This document shows, piece after piece, positions 38,314 through 47,384 of a stretch of 64,000 nt of DNA. Origin of the DNA: Cellulomonas rhizosphaerae (lineage in GTDB: Bacteria > Actinomycetota > Actinomycetes > Actinomycetales > Cellulomonadaceae); assembly GCF_003470205.1 (NCBI RefSeq), contig NZ_QWKP01000214.1, positions 1 to 64,000 on the forward strand. Direction: 5' to 3'. Each line of letters starts with the position of its first letter. Position 1 is the first letter of the stretch. The notes under the pieces were generated by a model that was not told the origin of the DNA, did not search any database, and worked only from the letters and a program-made list of their open reading frames with translations. A program made the position numbers and the translations under genes.

Positions 38314-40784
38314 GGGCGGTCCACCTCGTCGGCCGCGTCCCACGGGTCCTCGAGCGCGCGGCTCGGGCCGGGCCGCGCGAAGTGCACGCGCTGGATCTCG
38401 TCGGCCGCCGAGCGCAGCCGCCACGACATCGACTCGAGCGCCTCGCCCAGGCGGTCACGGCGCCCGTCAGCCTCCGCGACGGTCGCGGGGTCGAGCTCCG
38501 CGACCAGGTCGGCGACGTCCGACAACAGGTGCTCGGCACCCGGCACGGTGCCCAGGTCGTCCTGCAGCCGGTCGAGCTGGAACGCGAGCGCGCGCGGGTT
38601 GGTGCGGTCGAGCAGCAGCAGGTCCAGGACCGCGGCGACGCCGGCGCCCGAGTTGTAGCGGCGGCGGAACGTGATCGACGAGTCGTGGGACAGCACGACG
38701 GCGTCGACGAGGAAGCCCTCGACGGCCGGCGGCCGGTGCTCGACGAGCGTCGCCTGCAGGTGCTCGACGACGTGCTGCGCGCGCTCGATGCGGCGGCCCG
38801 CGTCGAGGAACCGCCAGCCGACGTCGCGGACCAGCCCCTCGGCCGCGATGCCCGCCACGGCGTGCAGCGCCTCGAGCACCTGGTCCAGCACCGGCCGCAG
38901 CCCCGCGGTGGCCAGGCGGGGGTCGTCGAGACGGCCGAGGTCCAGCGCCTCGTCGGGCGACGGTCGCCGCCTGCCGCGCTCCGCGCGCAGGACCCGCTCG
39001 ATGCGGGCCAGGGGGCCGAACGTGTCGCTCGAGAGCTGGTCGCGGACGGTCGCTGCCGACGAGCCGAGGCGGCGCAGTGCCGAGGCGACCGAGGTCGCGG
39101 TGCGGGCCTCGAGGGTCAGCTCGCGCAGGCTCGCGCCGGTGCGCTCGTCGTCGGGCTCGAGGCCGCCGATCAGGACGGACAGCGCGCGCCCTCCGGCCGA
39201 GCGTGGCCGCGCGTGGAAGTCGTCCCAGCGGTCGACGACGACGCGGAGCAGCCGCGCGCGATCCTCGGCGCGCTCGGCGTACCGGCCCATCCACCACAGG
39301 TTCTCGGCGGTGCGCGGCGAGATGCCGGCTCCCTGGCGCCGGCTGCCCGCGGAGATCTCGAGCGACGTGTCCTCGGCGGCCTGCTCGGTCTGGCTGGACA
39401 GCACCCAGACGTCCTTGGCGACGGCGCCGGACGACGACGACACCACGGCCGACCCGGCCACGCGCGCGAGCCCACCGGCCATCACGGCGTACGAGCCGCG
39501 GTGCGCGACCGCGTACGTGCGCAGCATCGCGGCCTGCGAGCCCCCGACGCCGTCCGATCGGTGACCCGGCTCCTGGCCCGCCCAGGCCCACGGCTCGGCG
39601 GCGATCCTGGCCGCGAGCTGCTCGCGCGCGGCAGCGTCGAGGGTCCAGCCCTGGATGAGGCCGGGCGCGGTGCGGCGCACCGTGGGCAGCACGACGAGCT
39701 CGTCGAGGTGCGCGAGCACGTGCGAGAGGCTCGCGGGCTCCCCGCACCACCAGGTGGGTGCGGACGGCAGCGCGAGGTCCTGGTCGAGGATCGTCCGGGC
39801 CAGGCGCGGCAGGTAGGCGAGCAGCGCCGGGTTCTCGAGCACCGAGGCGCCCAGCGGGTTGACGACGCTCACGTTCCCCGCGCGCAGGGAACGCACCAGG
39901 CCGGGCACGCCGAGCCGCGAGCCGGTGCGCAGGTCGAGCGGGTCGCACCACTCGGCGTCGACGCGGCGCAGCACCACGTCGACCGGCTCGAGCCCGTCGA
40001 GCGCGCGCAGCCAGACGCGGCCGTCGCGGACCAGCAGGTCGGTGCCCTCGACGAGCGGCAGGCCGAGCATCGAGGCGAGGTAGGCCTGGTCGAACGCGGT
40101 CTCGCTGGCCGGCCCGGAGGTGAGCAGCACGATCCGCGGCTGCTCGGCGTGCGCCGGGGCGACGTCGCGCAGCGCCGCGCGCATCGCGTGGAAGAACGGG
40201 CCGATGCGCTGGATCGAGGCCTGCCGGTAGACGTTCGCGAGCACCTGCGAGACGACGCGGCGCCCCTCCATCGCGTACCCGGCGCCGGACGGCGCCTGCG
40301 TGCGGTCGGCGACGGCCCGCCAGCCGCCGGCCGGGTCCCGCACGAGGTCGGTCGCGGTGAGCACGAGCTCGCGCCCGCCGGGCAGACGCAGCCCGTCGAC
40401 CGCGCGCAGGAACCCGGGGTGCGCGACGACGGACGTCGGCGGCAGCAGCGAGTCCGTGAGGAGGCGGCGCGCGCCGTAGACGTCCTGCAGCACCGCGTCG
40501 AGCAGCTCCGCGCGCTGCACCAGGGCCGCGTCGAGGTCCGACCACTCGGCCTCGTCGACCGTGACCGGCGCGGGGTCGAGGCGCCACGGACCCGCGCCCT
40601 CGGGGCGGTCGGCGCCGTAGGTGACGCCGTGGTCCGCGAGCAACCGCTCGGCGTCCTCCCGGGCGCGCGCGAGGGTCGCCGGATCGGGGGCGTCGGCCGG
40701 GTCGGCGAGCCAGCCCCAGTCGGGGCGGTGCTCGGGAGGGCTCCCGTCCGCGGCCGGCCGCGGGGACGAGAGCAGGTCGGTCAC
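38310..40784 (-). CDS. circularly permuted ATP-grasp / alpha-E domain fusion
   Basis: An 824-residue protein from GTG 40784. Residues about 60-490 form a circularly permuted ATP-grasp type 2 domain with GAGYAMEGRRVVSQVLANVY and VVNPLGASVLENPALLAYLP. Residues about 510-824 are an alpha-E domain: SPRTAENLWWMGRYAERAED, LDRLQDDLG and PRALAFQLDRLQ. In many genomes these are two genes; here they are one. ATP-grasp/alpha-E/transglutaminase loci are predicted to make a small peptide or amide product, but the chemistry is not known. It overlaps the transglutaminase gene. Confidence 0.92.
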   Translation of the reverse strand: MTDLLSSPRPAADGSPPEHRPDWGWLADPADAPDPATLARAREDAERLLADHGVTYGADRPEGAGPWRLDPAPVTVDEAEWSDLDAALVQRAELLDAVLQDVYGARRLLTDSLLPPTSVVAHPGFLRAVDGLRLPGGRELVLTATDLVRDPAGGWRAVADRTQAPSGAGYAMEGRRVVSQVLANVYRQASIQRIGPFFHAMRAALRDVAPAHAEQPRIVLLTSGPASETAFDQAYLASMLGLPLVEGTDLLVRDGRVWLRALDGLEPVDVVLRRVDAEWCDPLDLRTGSRLGVPGLVRSLRAGNVSVVNPLGASVLENPALLAYLPRLARTILDQDLALPSAPTWWCGEPASLSHVLAHLDELVVLPTVRRTAPGLIQGWTLDAAAREQLAARIAAEPWAWAGQEPGHRSDGVGGSQAAMLRTYAVAHRGSYAVMAGGLARVAGSAVVSSSSGAVAKDVWVLSSQTEQAAEDTSLEISAGSRRQGAGISPRTAENLWWMGRYAERAEDRARLLRVVVDRWDDFHARPRSAGGRALSVLIGGLEPDDERTGASLRELTLEARTATSVASALRRLGSSAATVRDQLSSDTFGPLARIERVLRAERGRRRPSPDEALDLGRLDDPRLATAGLRPVLDQVLEALHAVAGIAAEGLVRDVGWRFLDAGRRIERAQHVVEHLQATLVEHRPPAVEGFLVDAVVLSHDSSITFRRRYNSGAGVAAVLDLLLLDRTNPRALAFQLDRLQDDLGTVPGAEHLLSDVADLVAELDPATVAEADGRRDRLGEALESMSWRLRSAADEIQRVHFARPGPSRALEDPWDAADEVDRP

Positions 40785-40966
40785 ACCCGGGAGTCTGGCC
40801 TATGTGCGGCCGCCTCCGCGCGTGCGGCTCGCCCCCTGGCCTGGCGGGTCGCCCGTTCGCGCGGCGTCCGGCTCGCTACGGTCGGCGTGCTCGCCGAGTG
40901 CGGCGCAGACGTGCTGCGGGGACTCGGGTGGTTTCCTCCGGCGTTCCGGCCTGCGTTCCGAACCGG

Positions 40967-42910
40967 TCAACCGCCGCGGTTCGGGGGCTCGAAGTGGATG
41001 CCGTCGTGCCCGGCCTGCTCCTCGGCGCGGATCACGTGCATCGCCGCGTTGATGAGGGCCAGGTGCGTGAACGCCTGCGGGAAGTTGCCCAGGTGCCGGC
41101 CGGAGCGCGGCTCGATCTCCTCGGCGTACAGGTTGAGCGTGCTCGCGAACGAAAGGAGCCGCTCGCACAGAGCGCGGCCGCGGTCGAGCTCGCCGATCTC
41201 GACGAGAGCCGAGACCAGCCAGAACGAGCAGATGGTGAACGTGCCCTCCTCGCCGGAGAGGCCGTCGTCGGTCTCCTCGACGCGGTAGCGCAGCACGAGG
41301 CCGTCGACCGTGAGCTCGTCGGCGATCGCCAGGACGGTCGCGCGGACGCGCTCGTCGTCGGGCGGCAGGAACCGCAGCAGGGGGACGAGCAGCAGCGAGG
41401 CGTCGAGCGCGTCGGACCCGTAGCGCTGCACGAACACGCCGCGCTCGTCGACGCCGTTGGCGCAGATGTCCGCGTGGATCTCGGCGGCGAGCTTGCCCCA
41501 CTGCTCGGCGAAGTCGGGCTCGTCGTGCAACCGGGCGAGGCGGGCGCCGCGGTCGAGGGCGACCCAGCACATGAGCTTGCTCGACGTGAAGTGCTGCGGC
41601 TCGCCGCGCACCTCCCAGATGCCGCGGTCGGGCTCGTGCCAGTGCTTGATGGCCTCGTCGACCTGCCGCTTGAGGATCGGCCACAGCGCCTCGGGCAGCT
41701 GCTCGCGGGACTTGGTGTGCAGGTAGACCGAGTCCAGCACCGCGCCCCACACGTCGTGCTGGCGCTGGTCGTACGCGCCGTTGCCGATGCGCACGGGGCT
41801 TGCGCCCTCGTACCCGGTCAGGTGGTTGAGCTCGTGCTCCTCGAGCGTGTCCTCGCCGCCGACGCCGTACATGATCTGCAGCTCTCTGTTGTCCCGGCAG
41901 ACGTCGTGGATGAACGCGAAGAAGTCGTTCGCCTCGCGGTCCAGCCCGAGCGTGTACAGCCCCCACAGGGCGAAGGTCGAGTCGCGGATCCAGGCGTAGC
42001 GGTAGTCCCAGTTGCGCTCGCCGCCCGGTGTCTCGGGCAGGCTCGTCGTGGCCGCGGCGAGCAGCGCACCCGTCGGCGCGTACGTCAGGCCCTTGAGCGT
42101 GAGCGCGCTGCGCTGCAGGTACGTGCGCCACGGGTGGTCCGGGAAGACGCCCTGCGTGATCCACTCGCGCCAGAACTCCTGCGTGCGCCACAGCATGTCC
42201 GCCGCCTCGTCCCACGTCGACGGAGCGGGCAGGGGCGACCAGGAGAGCGCGACGTACGCCTTGTCGCCGTTGGTCATCCGCGTGCGCGCCGACGCGGTGC
42301 GGCCGTCGATCCCGAGCCGCAGGCTGGACGTGAGCCGCAGCGTGGGGCCGCCGACCTCGGGGTCGGGCACGGCCTGGATCTCCTTGTACCCCGTGCCGAC
42401 GTAGTCCCAGCGGGCCTCGGATCGCGCGTAGTTCGGTGCGGGCGCGCACGTGACCTCGAGGTCGACCGTGCCGCTGATGCACGTGATGGTGCGCAGCAGG
42501 ATGTGCTCGGCGTCGTCGTCGGTGGGGGTCCGACGATGCGTGGCGGAGCGCTCCTGCTCGTTGTGCCACGGCCCCATGACCATCGCGTCGCGCACGACGA
42601 GCCACCCCGTGGGGGTCTGCCACGTGGTCTCGAGCACGAGCGTGCCGGGCAGGTATCGGCGCGCGGTCGGCACCCGGATGCCGTGCGGGCCCACCCGGAA
42701 GGAGCCGGCGCTGCGGTCCAGGTTCGCCGCGAAGATGCTCGGCGAGTCCGGCCGCGGGACGCACATCCACTCGACCGCGCCCGCGGGGGAGATCAGGCAG
42801 TTCGACTCGCAGTCGGACAGGAACGCGTAGCTCGCGATGGGCGGGAAGCTGGACCGGGATCCCGTGTCGGAGGGCGTGCCGTGCGCGGGAGGAGGTGTCG
42901 CGGGAGCCAT
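40967..42910 (-). CDS. glycoside hydrolase family 15 (glucoamylase/trehalase-like)
   Basis: A 647-residue cytoplasmic protein. The N-terminal super-beta-sandwich begins IASYAFLSDCESNCLISPAG. The catalytic (alpha/alpha)6 barrel contains NWDYRYAWIRDSTFALWGL, GIWEVRGEPQHFTSSKLMCW with the likely general acid, and DGLSGEEGTFTICSFWLV with the likely general base. This is the actinobacterial/mycobacterial trehalase-like GH15 group; glucoamylase or glucodextranase activity is also possible. It stands alone, 182 bp before the ATP-grasp gene on the same strand, that interval holding no recognisable feature. Confidence 0.88.
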   Translation of the reverse strand: MAPATPPPAHGTPSDTGSRSSFPPIASYAFLSDCESNCLISPAGAVEWMCVPRPDSPSIFAANLDRSAGSFRVGPHGIRVPTARRYLPGTLVLETTWQTPTGWLVVRDAMVMGPWHNEQERSATHRRTPTDDDAEHILLRTITCISGTVDLEVTCAPAPNYARSEARWDYVGTGYKEIQAVPDPEVGGPTLRLTSSLRLGIDGRTASARTRMTNGDKAYVALSWSPLPAPSTWDEAADMLWRTQEFWREWITQGVFPDHPWRTYLQRSALTLKGLTYAPTGALLAAATTSLPETPGGERNWDYRYAWIRDSTFALWGLYTLGLDREANDFFAFIHDVCRDNRELQIMYGVGGEDTLEEHELNHLTGYEGASPVRIGNGAYDQRQHDVWGAVLDSVYLHTKSREQLPEALWPILKRQVDEAIKHWHEPDRGIWEVRGEPQHFTSSKLMCWVALDRGARLARLHDEPDFAEQWGKLAAEIHADICANGVDERGVFVQRYGSDALDASLLLVPLLRFLPPDDERVRATVLAIADELTVDGLVLRYRVEETDDGLSGEEGTFTICSFWLVSALVEIGELDRGRALCERLLSFASTLNLYAEEIEPRSGRHLGNFPQAFTHLALINAAMHVIRAEEQAGHDGIHFEPPNRGG

Positions 42911-42991
42911 GTCTCAGCGTGCTGCATCGCTGACACCCTTGTCAGCCCCCCGCCCTGTGACGTGGTTCGCCCCGCTGCCACGGCGTTGCCG

Positions 42992-43040
42992 GTTGTGTTC
43001 AGCGTTGATGCCGCTCTGTGCAATCAACGCTGAACACAAC
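42992..43040. terminator. perfect 18-bp hairpin terminator
   Basis: GTTGTGTTCAGCGTTGAT (42992-43009) and ATCAACGCTGAACACAAC (43023-43040) are exact complements with a 13-nt loop. It begins 2 bp downstream of the decarboxylase stop and precedes the GH15 gene on the same strand. It is AT-richer than its surroundings and lacks a T-tract. Confidence 0.75.
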
Positions 43041-43041
43041 G

Positions 43042-44406
43042 TCACTCCGCCAGTGCGCGGCGGACCGCGTCGACCGTGGAGGCTACCGCACTCGCGTCCG
43101 TCGCCCAGTTGCTCACCGAGAAGCGGACCACGGCGCGGCCGCGCCAGCGCGAGGGGTAGGCGTAGGCCACGCCGTCGTCCCGGATGCGCGCGGCGAGGGC
43201 CGTCGTCGCGTCGTCGTCGGCCAGGGCGACGCAGACCTGGGTGTAGACGACGTCGTTGACGACCTCGATCTCCGGCAGGGCGGCCAGCCGGGTGGCCAGG
43301 TCGACGGCCGCGGCGTGCAGCCCGTCGACGAGCGCGGCGACGCCCGACCGCCCGAGCGTGGCCAGCACCGCCCACACCGGCACGCCGCGGGCCCGGCGGG
43401 ACATCTCGGGGACGTACTCGTGCGGGTCGTGGCCGGTCGCGGCGGCGGGCAGATAGCTCGCGGTCGCGCCGAACGACGCGCGGGCGGCCGCCTGGTCCGC
43501 GACGATCGCCAGGCCGCAGTCGTACGGGGTGTTGAGCGTCTTGTGCGCGTCCGTGGCCCACGAGTCGGCGCCCCCGTAGCCGCTGGTCAGGTGCGCGAGG
43601 CTCGGTGATGCGCCGGCCCACAGGCCGAAGGCGCCGTCGACGTGCACCCAGGCGCCGGCCTCGTGCGCGACGGCGATCGCGGCGGCCATGTCGTCGAAGG
43701 CGCCCGAGTGCAGGTTGCCGGCCTGCAGGCACACGATCGTCGGGGACTCGTCCAGGGCGGCGGCCAGCGCGCCGACGTCGATGCGGCCCTGCTCGTCGGC
43801 CGGCACGAGCTCGGCCGCGCCGAGGCCCAGGTACCGTGCCGCGATGTCGACCGACGCGTGCCGCTCGGCGCCGGCGATCCAGCGCACGCGCGGCCCGCCG
43901 CTCAGCCCGCGGGTCGCGACGTCCCAGCCCGCCCGCGCGAGCAGCCGGTCCCGGCCGGCGCCCAGCCCGACGAAGTTCGCCATCGTCGCGCCCGTCACGA
44001 ACCCGACCCCCGCGTCGGCGGGCAGCCCGAGCAGGTCGAGAAGCCAGGTGGCAGCGAGCTCCTCGACCGCGGCGGTGCCGGGCATCGGCGTGCGCATCGC
44101 GGCGTTCTGGTCCCACGCGCCGACGAGCCAGTCCGCGGCCAGCGACACCGGGTACGTCCCGCCGATCACCCAGCCGTAGAACCGTGGCGACTGGCTCGCC
44201 AGCAGGCCGGGCTCGACCGCCTCGACGAGCCGGGCGACGACGTCGCGCGGGTCCTGCGGGTCGGCGGGCAGGTCGGGTCCGAGGGCCTCGACCACCTCGG
44301 GGATGGCCGACGAGGCGGGGATGGGCCGCTCCGGCATGCCGGTGAGCCACTCGACGGCGCTGCGTTGCGCGAGATCGAGCAGCTCGGCGTAGTCGGCCGA
44401 CGACAT
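43042..44406 (-). CDS. pyridoxal-dependent decarboxylase (aromatic-L-amino-acid decarboxylase group)
   Basis: A 454-residue class II decarboxylase from ATG 44406. It contains SQSPRFYGWVIGGTYPVSLA, VTGATMANFVGLGAGRD, AGAERHASVDIAARYLGLG, VHVDGAFGLW, and the PLP lysine in WATDAHKTLNTPYDCG. These place it with aromatic-L-amino-acid/tyrosine decarboxylase-like enzymes and PLP-dependent group II enzymes of actinobacteria; the exact amino acid cannot be read from sequence alone. A hairpin terminator follows at once. Confidence 0.88.
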   Translation of the reverse strand: MSSADYAELLDLAQRSAVEWLTGMPERPIPASSAIPEVVEALGPDLPADPQDPRDVVARLVEAVEPGLLASQSPRFYGWVIGGTYPVSLAADWLVGAWDQNAAMRTPMPGTAAVEELAATWLLDLLGLPADAGVGFVTGATMANFVGLGAGRDRLLARAGWDVATRGLSGGPRVRWIAGAERHASVDIAARYLGLGAAELVPADEQGRIDVGALAAALDESPTIVCLQAGNLHSGAFDDMAAAIAVAHEAGAWVHVDGAFGLWAGASPSLAHLTSGYGGADSWATDAHKTLNTPYDCGLAIVADQAAARASFGATASYLPAAATGHDPHEYVPEMSRRARGVPVWAVLATLGRSGVAALVDGLHAAAVDLATRLAALPEIEVVNDVVYTQVCVALADDDATTALAARIRDDGVAYAYPSRWRGRAVVRFSVSNWATDASAVASTVDAVRRALAE

Positions 44407-44450
44407 GCTGCGAGTGTTCTCCTGGCGAGGGACGCAGGTCAACGTCCGCG

Positions 44451-44720
44451 TCAGTCGCGGATCGAGAATCCCGCCGTGTCCGGCTCGTCGGCGTCCTGCA
44501 CCTCGACGGACGTCACGACCGCGCCGGGCGGACCGGTACGGAACCACGCCACCAGCCGCTCGACCGCCTCGTCGTCCCCGCCGAGGAACGCCTCGACGCC
44601 GCCGTCGTCCCGGTTGCGCACCCAACCGCGGACGCCGAGCCGCTCCGCCTCCGCGCGCGCCGACCAGCGGAACCCCACGCCCTGGACCGAGCCGGTCACG
44701 ACCACCCGCCTGCTGCTCAT
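44451..44720 (-). CDS. acyP: acylphosphatase
   Basis: An 89-residue protein of normal family length. The phosphate-binding loop is GSVQGVGFRWSA with the catalytic Arg, and the catalytic Asn is in GWVRNRDDGGVEAFL. It hydrolyses acyl phosphates in the cytoplasm. ATG 44720 is preferred; the codon before it is a GTG. It lies 44 bp upstream of the decarboxylase gene on the same strand. Confidence 0.92.
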   Translation of the reverse strand: MSSRRVVVTGSVQGVGFRWSARAEAERLGVRGWVRNRDDGGVEAFLGGDDEAVERLVAWFRTGPPGAVVTSVEVQDADEPDTAGFSIRD

Positions 44721-44809
44721 CACGCCAGTCTCGACCTCCCCCTCCCTGTACGCCTCGCGCGGGGCGGTCCTACGCTGCCGAGATCACCCGCTCAGTGAGG
44801 AGCACGGAC

Positions 44810-45169
44810 ATGGCCCACGGCGACATCACCCACATCGACATCCCGGCCGACGACATCCCGCGCGCGATCGCCTTCTACCGCGAGCTGTTCGGCTGGGACA
44901 TCAAGGAGTACCCCGGCTACGAGGGCTACCCGATGTGGACGGCCCCCAACACGATCAGCGGTGGCGGCATCAGCCCGCGCGACGACGTGCTGAAGAGCCC
45001 GCGCAGCTACGTCGAGGTCGACTCGATCGACGAGTCGCTCGCCAAGGCGGTCGAGCTCGGCGGCACGGTGGTCACGCCCAAGCAGGAGATCTCACCGACC
45101 AGCTGGTGGGCCTCGTTCACGGACTCGGAGGGCAACCAGCTGGCCCTGTACGAGGGGACGACGGCATAG
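44810..45169 (+). CDS. VOC (glyoxalase/bleomycin resistance) family protein
   Basis: A 119-residue protein with paired beta-alpha-beta-beta-beta modules: ITHIDIPADDIPRAIAFYRE, FGWDIKEYPGYEGYPMW, and the C-terminal SWWASFTDSEGNQLALYEG. The metal-ligand pattern (His near residue 8, Glu in NQLALYEG) is partly present. It has the length of a single VOC protein. GTGAGGAGC precedes the ATG. The substrate is unknown. Confidence 0.88.
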   Translation: MAHGDITHIDIPADDIPRAIAFYRELFGWDIKEYPGYEGYPMWTAPNTISGGGISPRDDVLKSPRSYVEVDSIDESLAKAVELGGTVVTPKQEISPTSWWASFTDSEGNQLALYEGTTA

Positions 45170-45172
45170 CGT
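45167..45172 (+). promoter_or_regulatory. -10 box TAGCGT, leaderless start
   Basis: TAGCGT overlaps the stop codon of the VOC gene and is 7 nt before GTG 45180. Confidence 0.55.
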
Positions 45173-45179
45173 CGCCGCC

Positions 45180-45971
45180 GTGACCGCACTCCCGCTCGAG
45201 CTGCGCGGCGACTGCTCGCGCTGCGTGGGCCTGTGCTGCGTGGCGTCCTCCTTCCGCCGGTCGTCGGAGTTCGCGTTCGACCGCGAGTTCGGCGACCCGT
45301 GCCGCAACCTGCAGGGCGACGACCGGTGCGCGATCCACGCGTGGCTGCGGACGAGTGGGATGTCCGGCTGCACCACGTACGACTGCTTCGGCGCCGGGCA
45401 GCGGGTCACGCAGCAGCTGTACGGCGGCCACAGCTGGCGCGAGGGGGCAGCCGTCGCGGACGAGATGTTCGCCGACTTCCGGGCCGCCCAGACCGTGCAC
45501 GAGCTGCTCTGGTACGTCGCCGACGGGCTCGAGCGGATGAGCGCCGGGCCCGTGCACGAGCGGCTGCGGGCGCTGGCCGACGAGCTCGACGCGCTGATGG
45601 TCACGAGCGAGGCCTTGCGCTCGGTGGACACCCTGGCGCTTCCCGCCGTCGTGGCGCCTGCGCTCGACGAGGTCGTCGCCCTGGTCGGGGGAGGCGGCCC
45701 CCAGCACAGACGAGCCGACCTGGCCGGCCGTCGCCTGACCGACCTGCGAGGCGCATGCCTGCGCGGCGCGAGCCTGCTGGGCGCGGACCTGCGGGGTGCC
45801 GACCTGCGCGAGGCGGCCCTGCTCGGCGCCGACCTGCGGGGATCCGACCTGCGCGGCGCGGACCTGTCGACCGCGCTGTTCGTCACGCCGCGCCAGGTCG
45901 CGTCGGCGAGCGGGGACGCGACGACGCGGCTGCCCGCGCGCCTGGGGGCACCGCCGCAGCGGTGGGGATGA
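45180..45971 (+). CDS. Cys-cluster domain fused to pentapeptide repeats
   Basis: A 263-residue protein. Residues about 10-75 carry a YkgJ-type cysteine cluster: DCSRCVGLCC, then DPCRNL, DRCAIH, SGCTTYDC. This could bind Zn or an Fe-S centre. A helical middle follows. Residues about 180-240 are pentapeptide repeats: DLAGRRLTDLRGACLRGASL, then LLGADLRGADLREAALLGAD and so on, a right-handed quadrilateral helix that can mimic DNA. GTG 45180 fits a leaderless -10. The fusion occurs in other actinobacteria; function unknown. Confidence 0.85.
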   Translation: MTALPLELRGDCSRCVGLCCVASSFRRSSEFAFDREFGDPCRNLQGDDRCAIHAWLRTSGMSGCTTYDCFGAGQRVTQQLYGGHSWREGAAVADEMFADFRAAQTVHELLWYVADGLERMSAGPVHERLRALADELDALMVTSEALRSVDTLALPAVVAPALDEVVALVGGGGPQHRRADLAGRRLTDLRGACLRGASLLGADLRGADLREAALLGADLRGSDLRGADLSTALFVTPRQVASASGDATTRLPARLGAPPQRWG

Positions 45972-45979
45972 CGCACACG

Positions 45980-46741
45980 TCAACCCCGAGGGACGTGCTC
46001 GGCGAGGAAGTCGTCGACCGCTCGGTGGTACGCATCGGGCTGGTCGCGCCGCACGCAGTGGCCCGCGTCGGCGACCACGACGGTCCGGACGAGGTCGTTG
46101 CGAAAGCCGTCCGGCCGCGGCGCCATCGCCGCGTCCGGAGGGACGACGAGAAGGGTGGGGACGCGGACGGCGTCGAAGAGCGACTCCCAGGCGGGGTCGC
46201 CGAGCACGAGGCCGCGCTCGATGTATGACCGGTCGACGAGCGGCTTGCAGTCCGCCCACGCCTCGATCTCGGTCCGGCTCCATGGGGTCTCCCGCAGCGC
46301 CCGCTCCACCTCGGCGCCGCGGTCGGCCATCGCGTCGAGGAAGGCGAGGTTGCCCGCGACGAAGTCAGGGTCCGGCGTGTAGCCGCTCGGCTTCGCGGGG
46401 TCCTCGAGCACGAGCGCCGCGATACGGTCCGGCCGGGCGAGCGCGGCGCGCAGTCCGAGCAGTCCGCCCAAGGAGTGGCCGACGAGCGCCACGGGTCCGG
46501 GCTGAGCATCCAGGAGCGCCAGCACGTCGACCAGCAGGACGTCGGGCGCCGAGGCCGTCTGGTCACGCGAGAACCGCGGCGAGCGTCCGTGCCCCCGCAG
46601 GTCCGGCGCGACGACGTCCCACCGGTCACCCCAGTGCTGCACGAGGTCCGGCCAGGTCGTGCCGGCATCGGTGAGGCCGTGCAGCAGCACGACGGTCGGT
46701 GCGTCGGGGCTGCCGTACCGGTGGACCGCGAGCGACTCCAT
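45980..46741 (-). CDS. alpha/beta hydrolase
   Basis: A 253-residue alpha/beta hydrolase fold protein. The oxyanion region is VVLLHGLTDAGTTWP, the nucleophile elbow GHSLGG near residue 92-97, the acid is likely Asp in PPDAAMAPR, and the catalytic His is in VVADAGHCVRRDQP. There is no signal peptide, so it is probably a cytoplasmic esterase, lactonase or peptidase; the substrate is not evident. A TACGCT -10 lies 8 nt upstream. It converges on the pentapeptide gene with 8 bp between stops. Confidence 0.88.
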   Translation of the reverse strand: MESLAVHRYGSPDAPTVVLLHGLTDAGTTWPDLVQHWGDRWDVVAPDLRGHGRSPRFSRDQTASAPDVLLVDVLALLDAQPGPVALVGHSLGGLLGLRAALARPDRIAALVLEDPAKPSGYTPDPDFVAGNLAFLDAMADRGAEVERALRETPWSRTEIEAWADCKPLVDRSYIERGLVLGDPAWESLFDAVRVPTLLVVPPDAAMAPRPDGFRNDLVRTVVVADAGHCVRRDQPDAYHRAVDDFLAEHVPRG

Positions 46742-46796
46742 GAGTCAGCAGCGTAGGTCGCCCCATCCGCGAGCGAGCGACACGCACTCCCGCCGC

Positions 46797-46802
46797 TACT
46801 CT
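46797..46802 (+). promoter_or_regulatory. -10 box TACTCT, leaderless start
   Basis: TACTCT is 6 nt before ATG 46809. Confidence 0.55.
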
Positions 46803-46808
46803 CCGTGC

Positions 46809-47243
46809 ATGGTTCTGCCACTGACGGTGACGCGCGAACGGACCGTTCCTCCGCAGCCTGCGGAGGACGTGCGCTGGACCGTTCGGCTGCAGCGGGGTGA
46901 CCGGTTCCCGGGTTGGGGCTGGATCGACCGGATCGACTCCGCGACATCCGGGTGGAACGACGACATCGGGATCTTGGTCGTCATCATGGGCACGCTCAAC
47001 GCGCTGACCGTGCCCTCACGCCTGGCCCGGCGGCTCGCCTACCGGAGACAGGGACGCTGCGACTGGGACGTGCTCGTCTATCGGGGTTGGGCCGGGATCC
47101 AGCATCAGCGCGACGCCGTCCACCGCGAGCGGTGCGACGACCTCGATGCCGCAGCACTCCGGGGGGGAGTTGATCTGGTCATCACTCACGAGCGACGACC
47201 GCGTGACGCCTCGGGAGCGGTGACGCCACGCTTCCATCTCTGA
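46809..47243 (+). CDS. hypothetical protein
   Basis: A 144-residue protein, MVLPLTVTRERTVPPQPAED onward. It contains a Trp-rich stretch (RWTVRLQRG, FPGWGWIDRIDSATSGWNDD) and a single hydrophobic stretch near GILVVIMGTLNAL. The C-terminal half is basic (RLARRLAYRRQGRCDWDVLV). No family is recognised. ATG 46809 was chosen from the leaderless -10; an upstream extension overlaps the divergent hydrolase. The gene begins the window's AT-richer patch. Confidence 0.6.
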   Translation: MVLPLTVTRERTVPPQPAEDVRWTVRLQRGDRFPGWGWIDRIDSATSGWNDDIGILVVIMGTLNALTVPSRLARRLAYRRQGRCDWDVLVYRGWAGIQHQRDAVHRERCDDLDAAALRGGVDLVITHERRPRDASGAVTPRFHL

Positions 47244-47333
47244 ACGGAGCGGGTTCCCTTCGCGTCGAGACCACGTGGCAGGTTCGCGCGGAGTGCTGGA
47301 GTGACACCGGGTAACACCCGTGACGCACTCCCT

Positions 47334-47382
47334 ACTGTCACGAACTGTCACGAACTGTCACGAACTGTCACGAACTGTCACG
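47334..47382. repeat. 10-bp tandem repeat, five copies
   Basis: ACTGTCACGA is repeated head to tail: four full units from 47334 to 47373 and a fifth of nine bases (47374-47382). The period equals one turn of DNA. A small CGGGT-aac-ACCCG hairpin lies just before (47308-47320), and a terminator directly follows. Confidence 0.9.
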
Positions 47383-47384
47383 GC

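Noticed and set aside
47334-47382. CRISPR array
   Set aside because: The repeat unit is 10 bp with no spacers, and there are no cas genes.
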